Shown here: in pieces, positions 51,255-59,166 of the stretch
Layout: every line of letters begins with the position of its first letter
Numbering within the stretch: position 1 is the stretch's first letter
Assembly: GCF_016924145.1 (NCBI RefSeq)
Contig: NZ_JAFFZO010000023.1
Location: forward strand, 1-64,000
DNA: 64,000 nt
Direction: 5' to 3'
Source of the DNA: Amphritea pacifica
GTDB lineage: Bacteria > Pseudomonadota > Gammaproteobacteria > Pseudomonadales > Balneatricaceae
Notes under the pieces: generated by a model
Told to the model about the DNA's origin: nothing
What the model saw: only the letters and a program-made list of their open reading frames with translations
Databases searched by the model: none
Position numbers and translations under genes: made by a program

Positions 51255-52438
51255 CCAAACTGTCCATCTAATCGGGGTTTCAACAGAATCGGAGTATAAG
51301 GGATCAGAAACAGCCCCCAGGCGATAATCCAGAGTCCACCGGAGATATGGATCGCCAGGCTGTGCAGTTCCGGAACCATCGGCATAAAGACTCTGACTGA
51401 GCCCGCAGCAACCATCAGGATAAACGCCATAACGGTTATTTTAGTCAGTTTTAATGGCCGTGCCGTATGGCCCAGCGATACCCGGGCCATCATGCCGAGC
51501 GTCATCGATCCGATCGCCCCGGCGGCGAACGCATGGGTGGCGATATAGGGCGATAACTGAGTTATTCCGCTGACCGCTTCAAGGGCAAAACCCAGGGGGA
51601 TAAACAGATAGGCGACATGCAGAATCCAGATGAGCGGGTTGCGTCTCATGCGTGGTTTGAACCAGCCTGCCAGGCGAATCAGGTTCAGCACTGCGCTAAG
51701 TGCTGCAAGCAGAAGGGCAACAGAGTTGAACTGGAACAGGTTGGCGATGAGCCAGCCAAATGCTACCGGGATCACTGATTTCTCAATCCAGGTGAAGCGT
51801 TTTGCTTCAAATGCCAGTGCCCGTTCAGTAAAGAAAGGGATAACCCGGCCACCCATGACGACCATGACGACTACGATCAGTCCCAGTTCCAGATCCATTC
51901 CCTGAGCCAGAGTTGATTCAGTAATGCCCAGAAGTTGCAGGTGAATCAACAGATTAGCAAAGCTCATGGCGATCAGAATAACCGTGAAAATCAGGTTTTT
52001 GTAATTGCCGGAGCGGATGATCGGCAGCCCGATAGACAGGGCGACCAGCGGCAGAAACAACAGGTCGGTCACCGCGATTAATGGCGCAGGTAGCGGCACA
52101 ATAAACTCGGAGATCAGTGGCAGCAGCCGGGCCGCCAGCCAGAACAGGAAGAGTCCTGCCAGTTTTGCGCCGAAGGGGGTCTGGATCGAGGTCCAGTTGC
52201 GCACCGCCGTCAGCAGAAATCCGGCAATCACTGCCGCGGCATAGCCAAATAGCATCTCGTGACCATGCCATATCTGACTGATCTGGTAATAGCGATAGGT
52301 CGCCTGACCTGATCCCAGCAACATCAGCCAGAGCAGCATCAGCAGCAGGCCCGAGAGCGCCGCGAATAAAAAGAAGGGCCTGAAGCCCAGGTTAAACAGA
52401 GCAAAGCGCTTGCCCTGATGGGGTTCCTGAATCTGCAT
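51251..52438 (-). CDS. nnrS: NnrS family membrane protein
   Basis: A 395-residue integral membrane protein with about twelve helices. NnrS proteins contain heme and copper and protect against nitric oxide. Conserved features are LFNLGFRPFFLFAALSGLL, WHGHEMLFGYAAAVIAGFLL (two His), and HAFAAGAIGSMTLGMMARVS with GHTARPL. No nitrite or nitric oxide reductase genes are nearby. First gene of a pair with the TfoX_C gene. Confidence 0.92.
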   Translation of the reverse strand: MQIQEPHQGKRFALFNLGFRPFFLFAALSGLLLMLLWLMLLGSGQATYRYYQISQIWHGHEMLFGYAAAVIAGFLLTAVRNWTSIQTPFGAKLAGLFLFWLAARLLPLISEFIVPLPAPLIAVTDLLFLPLVALSIGLPIIRSGNYKNLIFTVILIAMSFANLLIHLQLLGITESTLAQGMDLELGLIVVVMVVMGGRVIPFFTERALAFEAKRFTWIEKSVIPVAFGWLIANLFQFNSVALLLAALSAVLNLIRLAGWFKPRMRRNPLIWILHVAYLFIPLGFALEAVSGITQLSPYIATHAFAAGAIGSMTLGMMARVSLGHTARPLKLTKITVMAFILMVAAGSVRVFMPMVPELHSLAIHISGGLWIIAWGLFLIPYTPILLKPRLDGQFG

Positions 52439-52583
52439 AAAAATTTACTCACCCTGGTTCACTGTTCAAAGAACATAAAAAATAATGGTATCTGGTGCTT
52501 CAATGGCTGCAAGAGCATTTTTTCTCTGCCGGGTAGAGTAGAATCGGATCATTCTTAATGAGATTCTGTCCCGGCGAGTGTGT

Positions 52584-53474
52584 ATGCGGTTCAAATTACC
52601 CGGTTTTATCCTCTTTGTATGCAGCCAGCTTTTATCTGTTTCAGCATCTGAAGCAGGTATCAGTGTGACAGATAACCGGGGGCGGGTGATTGATATTGCT
52701 CAACCGGCCCGGCGGGTTATCGCGTTGTCGCCGCATATTACCGAAAACCTGTTTGCTATCGGTGCCGGGGATTATATTTCCGGTGTGGTCAGTCACAGCG
52801 ATTATCCTGCTGAAGCGTTGAATGTACCGGTGATCGGCGATTCTCAGAGCTTTAATCTTGAAGCGATTATCGCCCTGAAGCCTGATCTGGTGGTCGCCTG
52901 GGCGGGAGGTAATCCGCATCTTCCGCTGCAGCGCCTGGAACAGATGGGTATTCCTGTTTACTACTCAGATCCTAAAGTGTTCAGTGACATTCCCTATAAC
53001 CTGCGGGCATTGGGGCAGCTATTACAGCTACCTGAAGGCGAACATCAGGCGACGCTGTTTGAGGAACGTTTGCAAACACTACAGCAACAGTATGCTGGCA
53101 GAACCCGGTTACGGGTTTTTTATCAGCTCTGGAATCAGCCGCTGATGACTGTTAACCAGGGACAGATGGTGAGTCAGGTTATTCGCTTGTGTGGTGGGGA
53201 AAATCTGTTTGCCGGACATCGGGAGGCGATTCCCCGTCTGGGGGTAGAGTCGGTGCTGCTGATGGATCCGCAGGTGATTCTGACGGGGAGAAATCTCCCG
53301 GATGGCTGGGAGCAGCAGTGGCAGGCATGGCCCGCTCTGTCGGCCGCCCGGTATGGCCAGTTTTACCGTCTCAACGAAGATCTGCTATACCGTCCAACCA
53401 TGCGCTTGCTGGACGGTGCACAGCAGATGTGTGAAGCGCTGCAGCAGGCGCGGATGGTCGTTGAATCGCAGTAG
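52584..53474 (+). CDS. BtuF-like cobalamin/siderophore binding protein
   Basis: A 296-residue periplasmic binding protein of the helical-backbone (TroA/BtuF) class. It has a signal peptide (MRFKLPGFILFVCSQLLSVS, cleavage after SAS-EAG) and blocks RRVIALSPHITENLFAIGAG, VVSHSDYPAEALNVPVIGD and LKPDLVVAWAGGN. Because btuB, an adenosyltransferase gene and a cobalamin riboswitch lie just beyond, cobalamin is the likely ligand, probably for a BtuCD permease not in the window. ATG 52584 is preferred over GTG 52578 because GGCGAG lies 5 bases before it. Confidence 0.85.
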   Translation: MRFKLPGFILFVCSQLLSVSASEAGISVTDNRGRVIDIAQPARRVIALSPHITENLFAIGAGDYISGVVSHSDYPAEALNVPVIGDSQSFNLEAIIALKPDLVVAWAGGNPHLPLQRLEQMGIPVYYSDPKVFSDIPYNLRALGQLLQLPEGEHQATLFEERLQTLQQQYAGRTRLRVFYQLWNQPLMTVNQGQMVSQVIRLCGGENLFAGHREAIPRLGVESVLLMDPQVILTGRNLPDGWEQQWQAWPALSAARYGQFYRLNEDLLYRPTMRLLDGAQQMCEALQQARMVVESQ

Positions 53475-53504
53475 CTGTTCAGCATCAGGTGCACTTTCTG
53501 AGTA

Positions 53505-53777
53505 TTACTCTGTCAGGCCTTTGAAAAACGATTTGGTGTCCTGTGCGGCTTTTTTGGTCGCATCCCACGCCGTTTCGGCACCTGCCTTGGTGCTGCAGGC
53601 TGCCCGCGCTGCGACGCATTTGGATTTACAGCCGGTCACGGCGGCTTCATCGGTCATATGTTTAACTTCGCACTTCGTTTCGCACCAGGTCTGCTCATCA
53701 GCGCAGTCTGCCTGAGCCAGTGGTGCTAAAAGCGAGGCTAAAAGGGCAATTGTCAGTGGAGCGATAAAACGCAACAT
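53505..53777 (-). CDS. small exported six-cysteine protein of unknown function
   Basis: A 90-residue protein with a signal peptide (MLRFIAPLTIALLASLLAPL, cleavage after AQA). The mature part has six cysteines spaced C-x6-C-x3-C-x13-C-x3-C-x6-C, a mirror-symmetric pattern that suggests a disulfide-stapled helical hairpin. The C-terminus is a charged helix (AWDATKKAAQDTKSFFKGL). I do not recognise the family. The start at 53777 is favoured by an upstream AGAGAGAAA and by the signal peptide. It sits between the BtuF-like and adenosyltransferase genes, so a link with cobalamin uptake is possible but unproven. Confidence 0.75.
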   Translation of the reverse strand: MLRFIAPLTIALLASLLAPLAQADCADEQTWCETKCEVKHMTDEAAVTGCKSKCVAARAACSTKAGAETAWDATKKAAQDTKSFFKGLTE

Positions 53778-53818
53778 ATCGGTTTCTCTCTTTTGCTGTT
53801 TATATTGGTTAATCATAA

Positions 53819-53842
53819 CCGCATCATAACATGCGGCCCCTG
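53819..53842 (-). terminator. possible terminator after the adenosyltransferase gene
   Basis: On the minus strand CCGCAT and ATGCGG pair around GTTATG just after the adenosyltransferase stop, followed by only a broken T tract (TTATGATT). Weak. Confidence 0.35.
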
Positions 53843-53852
53843 CGGACTTATG

Positions 53853-54437
53853 TTACCCGCCCTGTTGCTCAGGTTTATGAGCAGGTTTGCGCGGCTGCCA
53901 TAATACTTCTTCACCGCCGCTCTGTCGTGCCAGTACCCGGGCAGCAACAAACAGCAGATCCGAGAAGCGGTTCAGGTAGGTAGCGCTTAACGGATTGACC
54001 ATTTCCTGGTCGGCCAGTTCCACCATCCGTCGCTCAGCCCGGCGGCAAACGCTGCGGGCCTGATGGCACAGCGCTGCGGCCCGGTTGCCACCCGGAAGGA
54101 TAAACTCCTTCAGGGGCGGCAGTTGGCTGTTGAGGGCGTCAATCTGTTGCTCCATCTGCGTTATCACTTCAGTGTTGATAACGGTGTAGCCCGGATCCGC
54201 CACAGCCAGCTCACCCCCCAGATCAAACAGATCGTTCTGGCACTGTAGCAGCAGTATCCTTAACGGTTCCTGAGCGGGCAGTTCAGCAATCAGAACCCCC
54301 AGCAGGCAGTTCAGTTCATCGGTATCCCCCAGCGCTTCGATGCGCGGGTGGTATTTGGTTACCTTGCTGCCGTTGGCCAGCGAGGTGGTGCCTTTGTCGC
54401 CGCTGCGGGTGTAGATTTTTGTCAGGCGGTTGGCCAT
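53853..54437 (-). CDS. cob(I)yrinic acid a,c-diamide adenosyltransferase, PduO type
   Basis: A 194-residue ATP:cob(I)alamin adenosyltransferase that makes adenosylcobalamin. PduO features: TRSGDKGTTSLANGSKVTKY at the N-terminus for ATP binding, IEALGDTDELNCLLG, and the helix ARSVCRRAERRMVEL followed by YLNRFSDLLFVAARVL. Located directly after btuB on the same strand but separated by a strong terminator, so expression may be independent or by read-through. Confidence 0.92.
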   Translation of the reverse strand: MANRLTKIYTRSGDKGTTSLANGSKVTKYHPRIEALGDTDELNCLLGVLIAELPAQEPLRILLLQCQNDLFDLGGELAVADPGYTVINTEVITQMEQQIDALNSQLPPLKEFILPGGNRAAALCHQARSVCRRAERRMVELADQEMVNPLSATYLNRFSDLLFVAARVLARQSGGEEVLWQPRKPAHKPEQQGG

Positions 54438-54453
54438 CAGAGTGTCCTTTAAA

Positions 54454-54485
54454 TAAAAAAGGCTGAATAAAACTATTCAGCCTTG
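54454..54485 (-). terminator. rho-independent terminator of btuB
   Basis: AAGGCTGAATA (54459-54469) pairs perfectly with TATTCAGCCTT (54474-54484); on the minus strand the stem is followed by TTTTTTA. It lies about 25 bases after the btuB stop. Confidence 0.88.
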
Positions 54486-54506
54486 GAGTGACTTGCTTCA
54501 GTTGAA

Positions 54507-56327
54507 TTAAAAGCTATATCGGGCCGAAACGGTTAACAAGCGATCCTGATTATTATACCCGGGATTGGTTTGATACGCCTTGTCGAACAGGTTTTCAATC
54601 CGGCTTCCAAGCGTCCATTCAGGGGTTGCCTGATAGGCTGTATAGAGATTTACCACGGTAAAAGCGGGTAGTGAACTGCTGTTATCCAGGCTGGTATAGC
54701 GTTTACCCTCCCAGATGATTTCACTGCCAGCAGACCATTGATTGGCCGCGTAGCTCATCTGCCATTTAACTGTATCCTGTGGCCGGAAACGTAGTTTTTT
54801 CCCTGTCGCTGCATCTTTGGCATTCACATACTGATATGCCAGAGTATGGTTCCAGTGGCCATAACTTATCTGGTAACTGGCATCCACACCTTCGATTTCT
54901 GCTTTGTTGGTATTTTCCACTGTGGTGAAACTATCATTTATGCTGATCAGGTTGCGGATATTGGTTTTGTAGACACTAACTTCCCAGTTAGATACGCCAT
55001 GACCTGAAAAGCTGATCTCTGTGGTTTCAGATTCTTCCGGTTTCAGGTCAGGATTTCCCTGATAGCCGAAGCTCAGAGGATAATACAGGTCATCAAAGGT
55101 AGGGGCTTTGAATGCTGTACCGTGGCTTATGGCTATTTTCACCGGTTTAAACTGGTAGGCGTATCCCGCACTGTAGGTGGTATTCTCGCCAAACTGCTCA
55201 TCATCGGTAAAGCGGCCACTTAACTCAGCCTGATAGTGATCGCCCTCCTGGAGCAGGCCGACAAAGGCCGCTTTGGTGTCCCGGCTATTCACTGTATAGC
55301 TCTGTGTGCTGTCGGCCAGATTATCATTCAGAAAATCCAGCCCGGCGGAAATAGAGGTGTTGTTAATGTAGACCGTGTTAAGCCAGTTTACTTGCTGTCG
55401 TTCGGTGACATAGCGGGAACCATTCTTGCGGCTGATACCGTTACCGTAAGTCAGGTTGTCATCTTTGACATAGGCGGCGCTCAGGGCACTATCGAAACTA
55501 TCACCCGAATACTGGATGTGGGCAGAGTAGAGTTCATTCTCAAAATCGGACTCGTTGCCTCCCCAGGTGGTGTCGAACTCGCTGTTACCCTGCCATTTTA
55601 TGGCCTGGAGATTCAGGTCAACCCGCTCAGCTAACTGCTGGTCAATGGCAATATTCGCGGACAGATTGCGATAACCGTCTTTATCAAACTCTGCATCATC
55701 CTTAACATCGATCCCATCATGATGATCGGCCGAGAGTGCAACCGAGATGCTGCCAGTGTCACTATAGGGCTGAGAATAGGTGCCGGATAACTTATGTGTA
55801 CCCTGTTCACCGAGAGTCAGGGCAACTGAGCCGGAGGCCTTTTGCTTACCCCTTTTAGTGAATATCTGGATAATCCCGCCAATGGCATCGGAGCCATAGA
55901 GGGCCGAACGGGGACCTCTGACAAACTCAATTTTTTCAATCTGATCCACCGGAATCAGTTCCAGACGAGTGCCTGCCGCTGTCGGTGTTCCAATGCGGAT
56001 ACCATTAACCAGAATCAGGGTGTGATCGGACTCAGTTCCGCGGGTGTAGAGTGCAGCAGACTGACCGCGGGCACCGCTGCTGGTGAAGTTAACACCGGGT
56101 AACAGGTTGATCGCCGCTTTAGCGGAATCCACCTGGGAGCGCTGGATATCTTCAGCAGTCACTACGGATACCGAGGCGATAGTTTCTGTAATCGGTTGCT
56201 CAATCAGGTTAGCGGATACAACAACAGTATCGAGGGTGTGTTGTTGTGTTGTTTCCTGCGCCATAGCCGTAGCAGAGATCAGCGCCGTGCCCATCAGCAC
56301 TGCCTGATAAAGGGGGGATATTTTCAT
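54507..56327 (-). CDS. btuB: TonB-dependent vitamin B12 receptor BtuB
   Basis: A 606-residue outer-membrane receptor. The signal peptide (cleavage after AMA) is followed by a TonB-box region (LDTVVVSANLIE), a plug domain (GVNFTSSGARGQSAALYTRG, then FVRGPRSALYGSDAIGGIIQ) and a 22-strand barrel ending in LTVSARYSF with a terminal phenylalanine. The size matches BtuB (about 600) and the upstream cobalamin riboswitch makes the assignment strong. ATG with AGGAAG 5 bases upstream. Confidence 0.95.
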   Translation of the reverse strand: MKISPLYQAVLMGTALISATAMAQETTQQHTLDTVVVSANLIEQPITETIASVSVVTAEDIQRSQVDSAKAAINLLPGVNFTSSGARGQSAALYTRGTESDHTLILVNGIRIGTPTAAGTRLELIPVDQIEKIEFVRGPRSALYGSDAIGGIIQIFTKRGKQKASGSVALTLGEQGTHKLSGTYSQPYSDTGSISVALSADHHDGIDVKDDAEFDKDGYRNLSANIAIDQQLAERVDLNLQAIKWQGNSEFDTTWGGNESDFENELYSAHIQYSGDSFDSALSAAYVKDDNLTYGNGISRKNGSRYVTERQQVNWLNTVYINNTSISAGLDFLNDNLADSTQSYTVNSRDTKAAFVGLLQEGDHYQAELSGRFTDDEQFGENTTYSAGYAYQFKPVKIAISHGTAFKAPTFDDLYYPLSFGYQGNPDLKPEESETTEISFSGHGVSNWEVSVYKTNIRNLISINDSFTTVENTNKAEIEGVDASYQISYGHWNHTLAYQYVNAKDAATGKKLRFRPQDTVKWQMSYAANQWSAGSEIIWEGKRYTSLDNSSSLPAFTVVNLYTAYQATPEWTLGSRIENLFDKAYQTNPGYNNQDRLLTVSARYSF

Positions 56328-56341
56328 TGTACTTCCTGTTT

Positions 56342-56360
56342 AGTGCACCCACCGTGCACT
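56342..56360 (-). promoter_or_regulatory. expression-platform hairpin before btuB
   Basis: On the minus strand AGTGCAC and GTGCACT pair around a GGTGG loop, ending 4 bases before the AGGAAG ribosome-binding site of btuB. No T run follows, so it fits control of translation better than termination. It lies directly after the riboswitch aptamer. Confidence 0.6.
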
Positions 56361-56375
56361 TAAAGAGTGAACTGA

Positions 56376-56570
56376 CTACTGGCCGGTCTCCGGGCTGGTA
56401 ACCTGATCAGTATCTTGCTGATCCGTCACTGACGCCTTCCCATTACAGTGGCATATGTCAGTTTCGCAGTTACTTACCGTTGCGGGGGCAGCGCTGGAAT
56501 TGCTCTGTTTAGAAGCGCACCAGACTTCCCGATTAACCCTGGCTGTTGTGTCAGCGTCGGGCACCAGTAG
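56376..56570 (-). ncRNA. cobalamin riboswitch upstream of btuB
   Basis: The conserved aptamer parts appear in order on the minus strand: GGTGC near 56563-56567, a GGGAAG element, the B12-box core GCTGCCCCCGCAACGG ending near 56478, GCCACTG (56446-56452), GGGAAGG (56436-56442), and the closing AGCCCGGAGACCGGCC (about 56381-56396). Order and spacing match the AdoCbl-type class. Binding should reduce btuB expression when cobalamin is plentiful. It fills most of the 327 bases between the ppk2 and btuB genes. Confidence 0.93.
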
Positions 56571-56654
56571 AACGAGGCGCTACTCTATGTTGCGGTTGCG
56601 CCCGGGTCAAATGAAAATGTGTCAGGTGTTTATGAAGGCAGCTAATCTATTCCT

Positions 56655-57512
56655 CTAGTCAATCTCAGGTATATGTTTTTTGCTGAACTGCGGTGTGCGA
56701 TCCATAGCATCGGCAACGATATTGCTGTCCGGCGTCAGGTCAGTCTTTGTGTCTTTGTTTTCATAGGGCAGGGCGTTCAGGACGATTTTCATGACATTCA
56801 ACCGGGCGCGTTTCTTGTCATCCGACATGATGGTTGTCCAGGGGGCAAACTCTGTATGGGTATAGTGGTACATCGCCTCTTTGGCTTTGGTGTACTCCTT
56901 CCACCGTTCTACCGATGCCAGGTCCATGGGGCTCAGTTTCCAGTGTTTCAGCGGGTCTTCACGGCGTTCATCGAAGCGTCGTTGTTGCTCCCGCTGATTC
57001 ACCGAGAACCAGAATTTGAACAGACGTACACCACTTTCGACCAGCATCTGTTCCAGCATCGGTGTGTGTTTCAGAAACAGCTTGTACTCCTCTTCTGAGC
57101 AGAACTCCATTACCCGTTCCACACCCGCACGGTTGTACCAGGAACGGTCAAACAGCACGATCTCACCGGCATTGGGCAGATGCTGCAGATAGCGTTGGAA
57201 GTACCACTGCCCCTGTTCGGTGCTGGAGGGCTTGTTCAGGGCAACGATACGGGCTCCCCGGGGGTTAAGGTGCTCGGTAAAACGCTGAATCGCGCCCCCT
57301 TTGCCTGCTGCGTCCCGTCCTTCAAAAATGATGATCACTTTCTGGCCGGTCTCTTTGATCCAGTTTTGCATTTTCAGCAACTCGATCTGCAGCTTCTGTT
57401 TCTCTTTTATATACTTTTTCTTAGAGAGCTTGGTATCGTAAGGGTAATCCTCTCCCAGACCTTGCGACAGACGGCGCTCTGATGGGTTCATCTCAGTATG
57501 TTTCTTTGTCAT
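56655..57512 (-). CDS. ppk2: polyphosphate kinase 2
   Basis: A 285-residue PPK2-family P-loop kinase that moves phosphate between polyphosphate and nucleotides. Walker A is EGRDAAGKGGAIQRF, followed by ALNKPSSTEQGQWYFQRYLQ and Walker B/lid FDRSWYNRAGVERVM. One PPK2 domain, so likely class I or III; the nucleotide preference (GDP, ADP or AMP) is not clear. The second ATG (57512) is chosen because AAGGA lies 7 bases upstream; it is only 1 base from the first ATG at 57518. The 3' end abuts the riboswitch region of btuB on the same strand. Confidence 0.94.
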   Translation of the reverse strand: MTKKHTEMNPSERRLSQGLGEDYPYDTKLSKKKYIKEKQKLQIELLKMQNWIKETGQKVIIIFEGRDAAGKGGAIQRFTEHLNPRGARIVALNKPSSTEQGQWYFQRYLQHLPNAGEIVLFDRSWYNRAGVERVMEFCSEEEYKLFLKHTPMLEQMLVESGVRLFKFWFSVNQREQQRRFDERREDPLKHWKLSPMDLASVERWKEYTKAKEAMYHYTHTEFAPWTTIMSDDKKRARLNVMKIVLNALPYENKDTKTDLTPDSNIVADAMDRTPQFSKKHIPEID

Positions 57513-57574
57513 GTTCATATCCTTGATAACCGATAAATATTGATAAAGCGTCTCACGACACTGAAACAGCGCTG

Positions 57575-58477
57575 TTATTCCCCACTCAGCCCCCGGACAG
57601 CTTCGAGCACCAGGCGGTTAGCGGGTGTGGCTACGCCAGCCTGATCGGCAATCCGGCAGAGATAACCGGTGATGGTTTCAATCTCTGTTGGACGGTTGTG
57701 GCATACATCCTGTTGCATCGAGGAGTGGTTGTTGCCGGTCAGTTCTGCCACGTCCCAGGCTTCCTCCATCAGTTTGCGGTCAAACAGGGAGATCCCCAAT
57801 GCGCTGGTGACCTCATCGACCTCTTTGCAGATCTGCGCCATCGCTGCCCGACGGTCGTCATACTTCAGCAACTCGCCATTGCGGCAGTTAAACAGCGCGG
57901 TAAGTGGATTGATAGCACAGTTAATCGCCAGTTTACGCCACAGTACCGTTTCAATGTCGGCTGCATAGCGCAGCTGATGATCAACCCCTTGCAGCTCCTG
58001 AAACAGGCAGTCATTGTCACTATCAGACAGTCTTCCGATATGGGTTTCGCCAATGCCCGCCCTGATCAGACTGAAGGGCTGATCAAAGTAAGCGCCATCC
58101 GTTGTGCTGCCTGCCCAGATCTCCAATTCAGGATGTTCATCTCTCAGCTGTTGCTGCGGCCCCATCCCGTTGTGCAACAGTAAAACCTTTGTACCGGCCG
58201 AAATGCGCTGTTTGACTGAGGCAAATGCGTCAGCTACCGCAAACGACTTCGTGGTAATCAGCAGGTAGTCGATAGGATCATCACAGTCAGCCAGTTGTGC
58301 CTGGGTATCAAACCACTGGATTGTGTCATCATGGGTGATCGAAAACCGGCCCGTTTCATTGTACTGAGAGAGCTTGTCCTGTGTACGTAAAATCAGTGTG
58401 ACCTGATGGCCGGCAGTGCGTAACTTTGCTGCCCAGAGCAGGCCTATCGCGCCAGCGCCCAGAATATGCCAGTGCAT
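57575..58477 (-). CDS. panE: 2-dehydropantoate 2-reductase (PanE-like)
   Basis: A 300-residue NADPH-dependent reductase of the ketopantoate family: Rossmann motif ILGAGAIGLLWAAKLRTAGH at residues 5-24, LLHNGMGPQQQL, and the C-terminal block LWRKLAINCAINPLTALFNC with the conserved lysine and asparagine. This copy resembles biosynthetic PanE of gammaproteobacteria more than the catabolic-cluster paralogue at 7371. Divergent from yajQ. Confidence 0.85.
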   Translation of the reverse strand: MHWHILGAGAIGLLWAAKLRTAGHQVTLILRTQDKLSQYNETGRFSITHDDTIQWFDTQAQLADCDDPIDYLLITTKSFAVADAFASVKQRISAGTKVLLLHNGMGPQQQLRDEHPELEIWAGSTTDGAYFDQPFSLIRAGIGETHIGRLSDSDNDCLFQELQGVDHQLRYAADIETVLWRKLAINCAINPLTALFNCRNGELLKYDDRRAAMAQICKEVDEVTSALGISLFDRKLMEEAWDVAELTGNNHSSMQQDVCHNRPTEIETITGYLCRIADQAGVATPANRLVLEAVRGLSGE

Positions 58478-58596
58478 ATGTTCAGAGTCCTATGCCGAAA
58501 TGGGGTATGTGTATCACCATCATAACGGTATGATAGGCAGGATAAAACATATTAGGCCGCGGGCGAGCGGCAGACCTGCTTTAAGGAGTATTCTCG

Positions 58597-59079
58597 ATGC
58601 CATCTTTTGATATCGTTTCTGAACTGGATATGCATGAAGTGAGTAATGCGGTAGACCAGGCTAACCGGGAACTGGGGACCCGCTATGACTTTAACAAAGT
58701 TGATGCGAAATTTGAGCTTGCAGGTGATGTGATCACTCTGCAGGCGGAGGTCGACTTTCAGTTACAACAGATGATGGATATTCTGCGTACCAAGCTGGTG
58801 GGGCGCAAAGTGGATATTAAGAGCCTGGATGTTGGTGAGCCGCACACTGCCAATATGCGCGCCCGTCAGTTGGTGACCCTGAAACAGGGGCTGGATCAGC
58901 CGTTCAGCAAAAAGATTGTCAAAATGATTAAAGACAAAAAGCTTAAGGTTCAGGCCCAGGTACAGGGTGATCAGGTGCGGGTGACGGGTAAAAAGCGTGA
59001 CGATCTGCAGGAAGTGATGGCGATGTTGCGCAGTGAAGATCTGGAACTGCCGCTGCAATACACTAATTTCAGAGACTGA
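58597..59079 (+). CDS. yajQ: YajQ family nucleotide-binding protein
   Basis: A 160-residue UPF0234 protein with two ferredoxin-like domains. It opens with PSFDIVSELDMHEVSNAVDQ, followed by NRELGTRYDF and a C-terminal VRVTGKKRDDLQEVMAMLR. Xanthomonas YajQ homologues bind cyclic di-GMP; others bind tRNA or nucleotides, so the role here is open. AAGGAG lies 8 bases before the ATG. Confidence 0.95.
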   Translation: MPSFDIVSELDMHEVSNAVDQANRELGTRYDFNKVDAKFELAGDVITLQAEVDFQLQQMMDILRTKLVGRKVDIKSLDVGEPHTANMRARQLVTLKQGLDQPFSKKIVKMIKDKKLKVQAQVQGDQVRVTGKKRDDLQEVMAMLRSEDLELPLQYTNFRD

Positions 59080-59090
59080 TTGTCCATTAA

Positions 59091-59119
59091 TACGGCAGCA
59101 TTCAGCTGCCGTTACTTTA
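59091..59119 (+). terminator. terminator after yajQ
   Basis: ACGGCAGC and GCTGCCGT pair around ATTCA, followed by TACTTTAT; 12 bases after the yajQ stop. The T tract is imperfect. Confidence 0.65.
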
Positions 59120-59166
59120 TGTAAGTTACTCTGATCTCACCCCAGGATTAGCACTAAGGATATTAA

